Shown: positions 24,743 through 32,902, counted from the first letter of the stretch. The stretch is DNA of 46,281 bases from Nitrospirota bacterium (GCA_005877775.1 VBOJ01000074.1:1-46281); one strand, 5' to 3'. Numbers and translations: made by a program. The notes: generated by a model not told the origin, from the sequence alone.

Positions 24743-25993
24743 ATGGCAGACACGGCGAAAGACCCAAAACAATTTCCGCTCTTGCGGAATCTGCAGTTCT
24801 CCCCGATCAAGGACAAGGACGAACAATATGTCCTATTCTGGGATCCCACTGGACTATCCGTAGAAAAACTCGTCGTCCCCCTGAACTATTTTTACCTCTT
24901 GCAACACTTCGACGGCGAACACTCTCTCGATCAGATCGGCGCCCAGTACCTGAAAAAGTTCGGGGAATTCTTCATGCCGGATCGTCTGGAAAAGCTGGTG
25001 GCCGATCTGGAGGAGAAGCTGTTTCTAGAAGGGGAACGGGTCGAAGCTGCCATGCGCGAAGCCCAGGCCGCCTTCCGCCGTGCTCCCTTACGGCCTGCCG
25101 CCTTTGCCGGCAAGAGTTATGAGGGGGACGGAGAGAAACTGAAGGTACAGCTTGAAGGATTTTTCTCGTCCCGTGAAGGGCCGGACTTCAAGCCATCCGC
25201 GAACAAGGGGAATCAGATCAAGGGGATCGTCGCGCCGCACTATGAGCTCAGCGTGGGCGGGCCGATATATGCCTGGGCCTATAAGGAACTGCAGGAAGCC
25301 GAGACGCCGGACGTCTTTGTGATCCTCGGCACCTGCCACGCTGGCCTGAAGAATTGCTTCGCCGTCACCGATAAGGATTTCGAGACCCCGCTGGGGATCG
25401 TGCCGGTCAATAAAGAGATGCTGGTTCGTTTCAGACAGAACGGTGGCGAACCTTTCTTTGACGAGGACAGCAGCCACCGCAATGAGCATTCCATCGAGTT
25501 TCAACTTCCATTCCTCCAACACACCGTTGGGAGCAAGAAACCGATCACGATTCTTCCGATTCTGTCTTCCTTCCCGCCGGCTTGTTTGATAGAACCAACG
25601 CTCAGGCCCACGGGGGAGCGAGTTGGCACCTTTCTCAGTCTGCTTAAGAATGCGATCGTAGAGTCGGGCAAAGAGGTCTGTGTTATAGCCAGCGCCGAGC
25701 TGGCTCACATCGGCATGCGGTACGGGGACCCGACACCGCCCACCGATTTTTCCTTTCACCGCTGCATGCAGACCGATTTGGAAATGCTGAAAACAGTCGA
25801 AGAGCTGAACGGGGACGCCTTCGCCCAGTTCATTCACAAGGAAGAGGATCGCCGCCGGATTTCCGGTTTCTCGGCGATTTACAGCCTGTTACAGTTGATC
25901 CAAGCAGAGAAGGGGCAGGTACTTCGTTATGACCGGAGCGTGACGGATCAGTTCAACTCGACTGTGACCTATGCCAGCATGGCATTCTTCTGA
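24743..25993 (+). CDS. Memo-family protein (AmmeMemoRadiSam system protein B-like) with extra N-terminal domain
   Basis: About 416 residues from the ATG at 24743; the ORF track extends upstream without support. Residues ~1-120 form an added domain resembling small PqqD-like winged-helix modules (YFYLLQHFDGEHSLDQIGAQYLKKF). From ~155 on it matches the Memo fold: the metal-site His regions are VAPHYELSVGG and LGTCHAGLKNC, with EHSIEFQLPFLQH following. The position of human MEMO1 Cys244 is Ala in SAELAHIG by my alignment, so the metal site is incomplete relative to human MEMO1. The AmmeMemoRadiSam partners (AMMECR1 and a radical SAM protein) are not adjacent. It ends the mutL-like operon and may act with it. 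Confidence 0.78.
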   Translation: MADTAKDPKQFPLLRNLQFSPIKDKDEQYVLFWDPTGLSVEKLVVPLNYFYLLQHFDGEHSLDQIGAQYLKKFGEFFMPDRLEKLVADLEEKLFLEGERVEAAMREAQAAFRRAPLRPAAFAGKSYEGDGEKLKVQLEGFFSSREGPDFKPSANKGNQIKGIVAPHYELSVGGPIYAWAYKELQEAETPDVFVILGTCHAGLKNCFAVTDKDFETPLGIVPVNKEMLVRFRQNGGEPFFDEDSSHRNEHSIEFQLPFLQHTVGSKKPITILPILSSFPPACLIEPTLRPTGERVGTFLSLLKNAIVESGKEVCVIASAELAHIGMRYGDPTPPTDFSFHRCMQTDLEMLKTVEELNGDAFAQFIHKEEDRRRISGFSAIYSLLQLIQAEKGQVLRYDRSVTDQFNSTVTYASMAFF

Positions 25994-25995
25994 AG

Positions 25996-26086
25996 GCCGT
26001 GAGGCGTTAGGCGTAAGGAGTGAGGCGATGTGGAGTCAACCGACACGCTTCACCCCTCACCCCTAACACCTTACCCCTCACTCCTT
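25996..26086. repeat. Heptamer-word inverted repeat between convergent genes (GTGAGGC family)
   Basis: The left arm is GTGAGGC, GTTAGGC, GTAAGGA, GTGAGGC. The right arm, reverse-complemented, is GTGAGGG, GTAAGGT, GTTAGGG, GTGAGGG, GTGAAGC. It fills the space between the Memo gene and the convergent cyclophilin gene and reaches the last codons of the latter. It could work as a two-way terminator. Confidence 0.75.
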
Positions 26087-26599
26087 GACTGTGATTGTCA
26101 TCTCAACCGGCTCGAGCGGGTTGTCCAACTCATCCCGTGGTACGGCAACGATCTTGTCGATCACATCGAGCCCCCGAACGACCTCGCCAAAGACCGTGTA
26201 GCGCCGGTCCAGCCCACTCGAATCCGCCACGCAGATAAAGAACTGGGAGCCGTTGTCGTTGAAATCGCGCGTGCTGTTGCTTTCTCGCGGGACTTTGGCG
26301 GTGGAGAGAGCACCTCGTTTGTGGGGACGGTCGCTCGGTTCGGGGTTCAGCCAATACCCCGGTCCGCCCGTCCCGTGCAGGTTCCGCTCGGGGTTCTTAC
26401 TCAAGGGATCGCCGCCCTGAATGAGAAACCCGGGCTCGACGCGGTGAAACGTCGTACCATTGTAGAACCCCATCTTGGCAAGCTGAATGAAGTTCTCCAC
26501 ATGCCGAGGGGCGTCATCAGGATAGAACTTGATCGTCATCTGGCCGAATTTTGTCGAGATCACAGCTCGCGGGTCTTTCTTCTCAAACTTGATGACCAT
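26078..26599 (-). CDS. Peptidyl-prolyl cis-trans isomerase, cyclophilin type
   Basis: Catalyses cis-trans isomerisation of prolyl bonds. Cyclophilin signatures are present: FHRVEPGFLIQGGDP with the catalytic Arg and Gln, and GSQFFICV. The length is 173 residues from ATG at 26599. The upstream ORF extension (MALSYELKTFNSELI) is encoded by a heptamer repeat and is rejected. No signal peptide, so cytosolic. No clear ribosome-binding site precedes the ATG. It is monocistronic and convergent with the Memo gene. Confidence 0.92.
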   Translation of the reverse strand: MVIKFEKKDPRAVISTKFGQMTIKFYPDDAPRHVENFIQLAKMGFYNGTTFHRVEPGFLIQGGDPLSKNPERNLHGTGGPGYWLNPEPSDRPHKRGALSTAKVPRESNSTRDFNDNGSQFFICVADSSGLDRRYTVFGEVVRGLDVIDKIVAVPRDELDNPLEPVEMTITVKE

Positions 26600-26635
26600 G
26601 ATGGTGAATCTAGCAGGGCACAGGGCGAGTTTACA

Positions 26636-26745
26636 AGTTATGAGTTCTGAGTTAAAAGTTTTGAGTTCATAGCTCAAGGCCACGGATCAAAGCTTAAAAC
26701 CCACAACTCAGCACTCATAACTCGACACTCAGCACTGCTTTCACA
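26636..26745. repeat. Heptamer-word inverted repeat (GAGTTxx family)
   Basis: The left arm runs GAGTTCT, GAGTTAA, AAGTTTT, GAGTTCA. The right arm, reverse-complemented, runs GAGTTAT, GAGTGCT, GAGTTGT, GGGTTTT. The AT-rich hairpin lies just upstream of the cyclophilin start and would sit in its leader or promoter. Confidence 0.75.
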
Positions 26746-26793
26746 CTTCAGCCCATCGCCTGGTTTGATCCTCAGCCACAGCAGACCGATTGG

Positions 26794-26829
26794 CACGAGA
26801 GGAAGGAAGGGATGGTCACTGCGGCTCCA
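26794..26829 (+). repeat. Direct repeat copy 1 flanking a transporter remnant
   Basis: CACGAGAGGAAGGAAGGGAT... matches copy 2 at 27179 at about 31 of 36 positions with a one-base gap. This copy has a good ribosome-binding site directly before an ATG (26812), opening a 36-codon frame (MVTAAPVREMADALL) that ends at a TGA. The second copy reads ATC at the ATG position and lies inside the AsmA-like gene. Confidence 0.6.
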
Positions 26830-26979
26830 GTCCGCGAAATGGCGGACGCATTATTGCCGGTTGATTGGAACTTGACTCGTTCCCGAATCACAGCTCTGGA
26901 TGCTGAGCGCGGAAAAGATTGACAAAAGGCCCCCTTTCCTAGATTTCCACCTGCTAATTCTGTAAGATAAGAAATACAC

Positions 26980-27170
26980 CTATCTGCCTGCTCCCCGTTG
27001 GCCGCCGGGAATCTGACAGAGCGTGTAGCCAACAATAAGAGCGGAACACACCTGGCCCATTGGTGCTCAGTAAGACCCAGGGTCGGCATCATCTGGCAAG
27101 CAGTCACCGAGATGTTCACACGGTCTAGGTAGGTCACGAAACTGATGATCAAGAGGAAGGCCAGGATCAC
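26980..27170 (-). pseudogene. Remnant of an MFS transporter, N-terminal fragment with frameshift
   Basis: The minus frame from 27170 reads VILAFLLIISFVTYLDRVNISV...LGLTEHQW, the first helix and loop of MFS carriers of the anion:cation symporter type. After EHQW the sense continues in another frame as GQVCSALIVGYTLCQIPGG, the normal second helix with its Pro-Gly-Gly motif. It then meets a stop near 26982. The remaining ten or so helices are missing and a TAG precedes the first codon. It overlaps the 5' end of the AsmA-like ORF on the opposite strand and is bounded by a direct repeat. Confidence 0.8.
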
Positions 27171-30100
27171 CTATTTGACACGAGAGAAGGAAGGGATCGC
27201 CACCGCGGTTCCAAGAGAAGGAGCGAACGCTCGTCCAAGGGCGATCATTCTTGGTCTTGTCGCCATTCTTCTCCTCGGTGTGGTCACAGCCTTCACCCTC
27301 CCGTATTTTCTAGGTCCCGACTACATCCAGAGCTTTTTCCTCCAACAGATAGAACAGAGCCTAGGCCGAAAAATAGAGGTCGGGCAGGCTCGCCTGAAGG
27401 TTTTTCCCCGCATCCAGCTCGTGTTGTTCCAAGTGGTGGTCCGAGACCTGGACCCTTCGCGAGTCTTCCTCAAGGCAAAACGGTGCGATCTGGTCCTGCG
27501 CATCCTGCCGCTCTTACGCCAGCGAGTGGTCGGCAAACGATTAACCATTGAAGAACTCCAGGTGGAACTGCGGCGCGATCAGAACGGGCACTGGAACTTC
27601 CTTTCGTTCCCAGACACAGGGGGAACCAAGGACCAGGCGGATGGCAATCCGCTCGCGTGGTTGCTGCTTGTCCGCGAGACGACCCTGATCAACGGGGAAG
27701 TCACCCTTGTCGACGAGTCCCGCCCTGACGGAGTCCGCTCCATCCGCATGAGCGCAGTGGACGCGGTGACCTCGGTCCGACCGGACGGCAACCGGGCCGA
27801 CGTGCAGGTGTCCGCAATGATCCCCGACACCCAAGGCGTGTCCGCCCTGTCGCTCGCCGGGAGAGTCATCCGGACCGAGCCTCCCCTCAGGATGGCTCAG
27901 GAGGATGCCACAAGAGCAGTCCCGGTCTTCCAGTTCGAAGGCACTACCCAGGCAACGAACATACACCTTCGACAGGTCGCGGATTTTTTCGGTCCACGAC
28001 CGGTTCCGGATCGAATCCGGGGTTCGGCGAACCTTCGCGGTCTGATCAGGGTGGTACCAGGCGTGGCCGGATACGACATGGTCCTCTCCGAGATGAAGGC
28101 CAATTTTGAGCACTTGTCACTCAGCGGGCAGGCCAGCGTCTCAGGCTTGATGACCGCTCAGCCCACGTTTTCGCTCACCTTCTCATCGTCCGCGTTGGGA
28201 CTGGACGATCTGCTGAATCTGGTTCCGGCTCAGTGGGTCCATCCCCAACTGCCGACCATCATCAAAGAGCGGGAGATCAAGGGGACGGTGGAAGCGGTTT
28301 CTGCCACGATTACCGGTTCTGCATCCCCCCAAATCCGGCTATCGCTGATCGGTGAGTTCCGCGTCCAGCAAGGCCACGTGCTCGTGGGGCGGGATCAAAC
28401 GCCGGCACAGAACCTGTCTGGCACGGTGTTCATCGAGCCGGGCCGAATCAGGGTGGCGGACATGACCGGCGGGTACGGGCCGATGCGGGTCAGTTCAGGA
28501 AAAGCCTTGGTGTCGTTCCTCGATGCCGGCCCTTGGTTGGAAATGGAGTTGACGGGAGACATGGCGGCCGCCGATCTGGTTGCTCTCCTCGCCAAGACGG
28601 TCCCATCCGAGCGTCTGTCACATGCCTTGGCAGAGTTGCGGGAGGTTGAGGGTATCGCGTTCCCGACCTTCCGGATCGTGGGCCCCCTCAACAAACCGGC
28701 GGAGGTGACGTTCGCCGGAGGAGAGTTTGTCGCACGAAACATCAGCTTCCGTAGTCCTGCCCTGCCGGATCCTGTCCTAGGCCTGCACGGTCGTCTGCTG
28801 CTCTCCCCGAACGGTACGGAATTCGACAAGTTGGGCGGCCAATTTGGACAGACCCGGTTTGAGGTCCAGGGAACGATCGCAGGCGGCAAGTTGAGCACCT
28901 TCCAGGGGTTCACCGTGCGAGCCAGAACCGATGCGAGCCAACTAGTTCAACTGTTGCCCACGGGACCACCCCTCGAATCGGTCTTGCAGGGAACCATCGG
29001 CGTAGCCGCCGTGCTGACGGGACCGACGAGTGCCCCGCAAATTCAAGGCGAGTTGGGGTTGACCGACGCCAAGCTGGTTCTGCCGGGCATCGGCGAGAAG
29101 CCGGCGGGCGCGCCAACTTCGATCGAATTCGATGGAACGCTTTCCCGCGACGCGACGCTCTGGACGGGCCGAGGGGAAGTGGTGCTTCCTTCGCTACGGC
29201 TTGCCGCGAAAGGGAAGATGCAGCTCGGCAGACAGTTCGGTCTCGAAGGAGCGCTGGTTACCGGTCCCATTTCCCTGGCGTCGTTGCCGGACTGGATCAC
29301 GCTGGAAGGACTCGAAGCCGGCACTCTGGAAATCTCGCTCGACGTCAAGGGGCAGGGGAAGGATTGGAGAACATGGCAGACCACCGGCTGGGTCGCGCTG
29401 ACGAATGGGCTCTTCCTAGACAAGAGGCTGGATGGCCCGGTGAAGGATCTCTACCTGCGTCTCAAACTGGTGCGCAACGGAGCCGAGCTGAAGCGGCTGA
29501 CGTTCCGGGTCAATGAGAGCGATGCCAGCCTGTCCGGAGTCATCAGGAACTGGCACACGAGACCAACCATTACGATGAAAGTCGAATCGTCCCAGCTCGA
29601 CATTGATCTGTTGATCCCGAAAGGCGCTCGATCTCGTCTTCGAGACATGCTGGAAACCCTTGCCGAGTCAACCCGGCTGGTTGCGACGGTCAGCGTCGAT
29701 CGGGGGGCATATAAACAGTTTCTCTTCTCGAACCTGTCCTGTCGGGTTAACATCGGTGACGGCGTGCTTGATGTGGATCGGATCAGCGGGCACTCCGATG
29801 GAGGGAACATCGCCGGCCGTCTCGTCCTGCAGCTCCCGAAACAGAAACCCGCCGACGCCGAAGTGTCGGTCCGGCTCACCGGGGTACCCTTCGAAGAGTT
29901 CACGCATCTCTTCGGCACCAAGGAGCACCTCATCGTGGGGGATCTCCGACTCTCAGGCACCCTGCGTGGAAACGGTCGCGACCCACAAGGGGTCCCCCAC
30001 AGTCTGAGCGGCAGGACGAATCTCCTGATCGAGCAGGGGCGGATTCTGCAGTCCAAGGTCATCTGGAAGATCCTGGGCATCCTGAACCTCCCGGCGCTGC

Positions 30101-30588
30101 TCCAAGGGCAGGTAGATGTGGAGAAGGACGGGCTGCCGTTCGACAAGATCTCGGCCACGATCCTGGTCAGGAACGGACGAATTGAATCGGAGAATATCGC
30201 CGTGAACAGCCCGGTCCTCAAGATTACAGCGGCCGGCAACTATGACTTGCCAACCGACCAATTGGATTTCGTCGTGGCGGTCAGTCCTTTCGGGTCGTAT
30301 TCGCAACTCCTCAAGAGCATCCCTCTGTTCGGGAAACTGTTAGCCGGTGACCGCAAGGGGCTCGCCACAGCTCTCTTTCAGGTGAAAGGGCCACTCCAGG
30401 AGCCGGATGTCACGTACATGCCGCTTCGGTCCTTGGCGGCCGGCTTGAGCGGGCTGGCCCAGCTCGCCCTCGACGTGCTGAAGAATACGCTGATGCTGCC
30501 AAAAGAAATGATCGAATCAAGCGACAATGAAGCACCTGTTCCAGAGACGAGCCAGACGCCAGAATTATCAGCGCCGCCTTCGCCTTGA
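27145..30588 (+). CDS. Large AsmA-family envelope protein
   Basis: 1147 residues. A single N-terminal transmembrane helix (IILGLVAILLLGVVTAFTLPYF, about residues 34-55) anchors a long, repetitive beta-rich periplasmic body. The AsmA N-terminal region is recognisable (SFFLQQIEQSLGRKIEVGQARLKVFP). The C-terminal AsmA-like region (VDVEKDGLPFDKISATI through LFGKLLAGDRKGLATALFQV) precedes a Pro-rich tail. Relatives (AsmA, YhdP, TamB) form grooved beta structures for phospholipid movement between the membranes. The start is uncertain: 27145 lies inside the antisense MFS remnant, and the repeat copy at 27179 carries a ribosome-binding-site-like GAAGGAAGG followed by ATC instead of ATG. A TTG at 27175 is another option. 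Confidence 0.82.
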   Translation: MIKRKARITYLTREKEGIATAVPREGANARPRAIILGLVAILLLGVVTAFTLPYFLGPDYIQSFFLQQIEQSLGRKIEVGQARLKVFPRIQLVLFQVVVRDLDPSRVFLKAKRCDLVLRILPLLRQRVVGKRLTIEELQVELRRDQNGHWNFLSFPDTGGTKDQADGNPLAWLLLVRETTLINGEVTLVDESRPDGVRSIRMSAVDAVTSVRPDGNRADVQVSAMIPDTQGVSALSLAGRVIRTEPPLRMAQEDATRAVPVFQFEGTTQATNIHLRQVADFFGPRPVPDRIRGSANLRGLIRVVPGVAGYDMVLSEMKANFEHLSLSGQASVSGLMTAQPTFSLTFSSSALGLDDLLNLVPAQWVHPQLPTIIKEREIKGTVEAVSATITGSASPQIRLSLIGEFRVQQGHVLVGRDQTPAQNLSGTVFIEPGRIRVADMTGGYGPMRVSSGKALVSFLDAGPWLEMELTGDMAAADLVALLAKTVPSERLSHALAELREVEGIAFPTFRIVGPLNKPAEVTFAGGEFVARNISFRSPALPDPVLGLHGRLLLSPNGTEFDKLGGQFGQTRFEVQGTIAGGKLSTFQGFTVRARTDASQLVQLLPTGPPLESVLQGTIGVAAVLTGPTSAPQIQGELGLTDAKLVLPGIGEKPAGAPTSIEFDGTLSRDATLWTGRGEVVLPSLRLAAKGKMQLGRQFGLEGALVTGPISLASLPDWITLEGLEAGTLEISLDVKGQGKDWRTWQTTGWVALTNGLFLDKRLDGPVKDLYLRLKLVRNGAELKRLTFRVNESDASLSGVIRNWHTRPTITMKVESSQLDIDLLIPKGARSRLRDMLETLAESTRLVATVSVDRGAYKQFLFSNLSCRVNIGDGVLDVDRISGHSDGGNIAGRLVLQLPKQKPADAEVSVRLTGVPFEEFTHLFGTKEHLIVGDLRLSGTLRGNGRDPQGVPHSLSGRTNLLIEQGRILQSKVIWKILGILNLPALLQGQVDVEKDGLPFDKISATILVRNGRIESENIAVNSPVLKITAAGNYDLPTDQLDFVVAVSPFGSYSQLLKSIPLFGKLLAGDRKGLATALFQVKGPLQEPDVTYMPLRSLAAGLSGLAQLALDVLKNTLMLPKEMIESSDNEAPVPETSQTPELSAPPSP
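27179..27213 (+). repeat. Direct repeat copy 2, inside the 5' end of the AsmA-like gene
   Basis: Partner of the repeat at 26794. The duplicated segment covers a ribosome-binding-site-like purine run and the codons for IATAVPR. It abuts the first codon of the MFS remnant, so the remnant and its flank lie between the two copies. Confidence 0.6.
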
Positions 30589-30613
30589 CCCTCCCTGCAC
30601 CCCGTGATAGCAT
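30585..30613 (+). promoter_or_regulatory. Possible sigma-70 promoter for the M24 peptidase gene
   Basis: TTGACC (30585-30590), overlapping the AsmA-like stop codon, is 17 bases from TAGCAT (30608-30613). The leader would be about 30 bases. It could allow the peptidase-SdhB-archease-RtcB genes to be expressed apart from the upstream gene. Confidence 0.4.
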
Positions 30614-30649
30614 CATCATAGGCAAACATCTCTACTGAGTCTTCTACGT

Positions 30650-31807
30650 ATGCTGATCGTCAAGGGAGACAGCCTGACAACTGTGGACCGGGCCACGCTC
30701 ATGATCGCCGCCAGCGAATCCGACTCCAACCTCTACTATGTGACGCGGTTCATCGCCCCGGATCCGTTCATTTTTCTTGAGGTCAAGGGAGAACGGATGG
30801 TGGTGATGAGCGATCTCGAGGTTGATCGCGCGCGCAGCCAGGCCGCTGTTGACCGCGTGCTATCCTATTCGGAGATCGAAGCCCAAGTGCGCGCGCAGGG
30901 AGTGTCTGATCCCGGCATGGTCGAGATCGTCCACGCCGTGCTGCAAGCTCATGGCATCAAACGGCTGTTGGTGCCGAGCAATTTCCCGTATGGTCAGGCC
31001 GCCAAGCTCCAGGAACTCGGCTATCAGCTCGAAAGCTGGCCGGAGCCGTTCTTTGAACGCCGCGCGATCAAGACCGAAGAAGAAGTCCGCTACATTGAAG
31101 CCAGCCAGCGCGCAACGGAAGCGGCAGTGGCAACCGCCCACAAGACATTGCGCGCTGCCTCCCCTCGGAACGGCGTGCTGTGGCTGGACGGTGAGACACT
31201 GACATCGGAACGGATCAAGAAACTGATCAATGTGAAGCTGATGGAGCTGGACTGCGTGGCTCAACACACGATCGTTGCGGGAGGGGAGCAAGCCTGCGAT
31301 CCCCATCATGAAGGAAGCGGCCCGCTGCCAGTGGATCGCAGCATCATTTTCGACGTATTTCCGCGCTCCGGCCAGACCCGCTACTTCGCCGACATGTCCC
31401 GGACCGTGGTCAGAGGGACACCCTCTCCTGAACTGAAGCGTCTGTATCAAACCGTGAAGGATGCTCAGGAAGTGGCGATCTCGGAAATTCGCGACGGCGC
31501 GGATGGGACCAAAATCCACCAGGGGATCTGCGATCGCTTCGAAGCCGCCGGTTATAAAACCGGCTTGGTCAACGGACGCATGCAAGGCTATTTTCATGGA
31601 ACCGGGCACGGCGTCGGCTTGGACATTCATGAGGCCCCACGCATCAGCCGCAAGGGCTCCTTCCTTCAGGAAGGCCAGATTGTGACCGTGGAGCCGGGGC
31701 TGTACTACCCCGGCCTGGGGGCGGTCCGGATCGAAGACATGGTCTTCGTCACCAAGGATGGCTGTCGCAATCTGACCAATTTTCCGAAAACCTTCGAGTT
31801 GGATTGA
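30650..31807 (+). CDS. M24-family metallopeptidase (Xaa-Pro aminopeptidase-like)
   Basis: Cytosolic dimetal aminopeptidase or dipeptidase, most like Xaa-Pro peptidases. Residues ~1-140 form the creatinase-type N-terminal domain and ~145-385 the pita-bread domain. All five metal ligands are present: Asp235 (FDVFPRS), Asp248 (FADMSRT), His320 (GTGHGVGLD), Glu348 (VEPGLYY) and Glu362 (RIEDMV). The usual DxG at the first ligand is altered to DVF, seen in some subfamilies. The ATG at 30650 lacks a clear ribosome-binding site. A 108-base gap containing a heptamer repeat separates it from the SdhB-like gene. It might also hydrolyse other iminopeptides. Confidence 0.88.
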   Translation: MLIVKGDSLTTVDRATLMIAASESDSNLYYVTRFIAPDPFIFLEVKGERMVVMSDLEVDRARSQAAVDRVLSYSEIEAQVRAQGVSDPGMVEIVHAVLQAHGIKRLLVPSNFPYGQAAKLQELGYQLESWPEPFFERRAIKTEEEVRYIEASQRATEAAVATAHKTLRAASPRNGVLWLDGETLTSERIKKLINVKLMELDCVAQHTIVAGGEQACDPHHEGSGPLPVDRSIIFDVFPRSGQTRYFADMSRTVVRGTPSPELKRLYQTVKDAQEVAISEIRDGADGTKIHQGICDRFEAAGYKTGLVNGRMQGYFHGTGHGVGLDIHEAPRISRKGSFLQEGQIVTVEPGLYYPGLGAVRIEDMVFVTKDGCRNLTNFPKTFELD

Positions 31808-31817
31808 CAGCCACAGG

Positions 31818-31912
31818 ACTGCGTGCTGAGGACGAAGGTTCGCACAGACTGACTAAGCGATTTTGCCGTCCACACCTTCGCTCAGCACTCATCGCTCTGC
31901 ACTCAGCCGTGA
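31818..31912. repeat. Heptamer-word inverted repeat (GTGCTGA/GAGCGAA family)
   Basis: The left arm is GTGCTGAGGACGAAGGTTCG. The right arm, reverse-complemented, reads GAGTGCA, GAGCGAT, GAGTGCT, GAGCGAAGG. It fills nearly the whole gap between the M24 peptidase and the SdhB-like gene, ending 4 bases before the ATG and leaving no room for a separate ribosome-binding site. Confidence 0.7.
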
Positions 31913-31915
31913 CGT

Positions 31916-32902
31916 ATGCGTCTAACCTTTGCCATCACCCGCTGGAATCCCGAAACGGATACCCACCTCCACGAGGAAGACTATCGCCTCGAGGTCAGTC
32001 GGGGGATGACCGTCCTGGACGCCTTGATCCGCATCAAGAACGAGCAGGATGGGACCCTGTCGCTGCGGTATTCCTGCCGGTCTGCGATCTGCGGCTCCTG
32101 CGCAATGGAGATCAACGGGACGGAGAAACTGGCCTGCCGGACCTCGGTCCGGAAGGAATGGGAACGTCACGGGCAAATCGCGGTGGCGCCTCTGCGCAAT
32201 CTCCCGGTCATCAAGGACCTGGTGGTGGACATGTCCTCTTTTTGGGGGAAAATCCGAGGAGTGACCCCGTGGCTGTCAACGATCCCACGGGCCGAGATCG
32301 AGCAGGCGGCCGGTCAACTGACCCTGTCGCCCGGAAGCTATCAGTTCCACAACGTGGATGCCTGTATCATGTGCGGGGCCTGCGTCGCAGCCTGCACGAC
32401 ACATGAAGTGTCGGAAGGGTTTCTCGGACCGGCGGCGCTGGCCAAGGCGGACCGGTTTTTGGCCGACCCCCGCGAGCCCGTAGCGTCCAAGCGGATGCGG
32501 CTGACCGAATTGGAAAAAGACAACGGGATCTGGGATTGCGTGCGCTGCAACTTCTGCGTCCAGGTCTGCCCAAAGGACGTGGGGCCACTGGAAGCGATCA
32601 TCCGTCTGCGGCGCGCGACCATCGGCGCGGGGCTTGTGTCCAGCGGCGGGGCCCGGCACGTCACCGGCTTCGCCGACATCGTTGAACGCGAGGGACGGCT
32701 CAATGAGGCCCTCATGCCGCTCAAGATCGCCCGCTTCAACCTCAGACGGATGCTGAGCGTGATCCCGTTGGGGATCAAGATGTTCGTCAAAGGCAAGATT
32801 CCAAACCCGTTCGCTCGTCCCATTCCCGGCATCGGCCAGGTTCGCGCGATCTTCAATGCGCTGAGAGATGCCACCCGCGTGCCAGGCAGGACCCATCCGT
32901 GA
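31916..32902 (+). CDS. SdhB/FrdB/TfrB-like iron-sulfur subunit
   Basis: Electron-transfer subunit of a succinate dehydrogenase, fumarate reductase or thiol:fumarate reductase-type complex. A plant-ferredoxin domain carries the [2Fe-2S] ligands Cys54, 59, 62 and 74 (CRSAICGSC...C). A helical ferredoxin domain has CxxCxxCxxxC sets at Cys150-160 (CIMCGACVAAC) and Cys208-218 (CVRCNFCVQVC). The first set lacks the usual Pro after the last Cys (CTT). At 328 residues it is longer than SdhB (about 240), with a C-terminal basic extension. No flavoprotein subunit is adjacent; the HdrB-like gene at 43959 could supply the CCG partner. Archease overlaps its stop. Confidence 0.82.
   Translation: MRLTFAITRWNPETDTHLHEEDYRLEVSRGMTVLDALIRIKNEQDGTLSLRYSCRSAICGSCAMEINGTEKLACRTSVRKEWERHGQIAVAPLRNLPVIKDLVVDMSSFWGKIRGVTPWLSTIPRAEIEQAAGQLTLSPGSYQFHNVDACIMCGACVAACTTHEVSEGFLGPAALAKADRFLADPREPVASKRMRLTELEKDNGIWDCVRCNFCVQVCPKDVGPLEAIIRLRRATIGAGLVSSGGARHVTGFADIVEREGRLNEALMPLKIARFNLRRMLSVIPLGIKMFVKGKIPNPFARPIPGIGQVRAIFNALRDATRVPGRTHP

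Noticed and set aside
23934-24863. 309-residue plus-strand ORF
   Set aside because: Out-of-frame shadow of the membrane-protein and Memo genes, with Arg/His-rich nonsense composition.
26600-26683. N-terminal extension of the cyclophilin
   Set aside because: It is encoded by the heptamer repeat and precedes the conserved fold.
2367-31912. CRISPR arrays or ordinary transposon ends
   Set aside because: The words are seven bases long, degenerate and contiguous, without uniform spacers; no transposase or terminal-repeat pairs accompany them.
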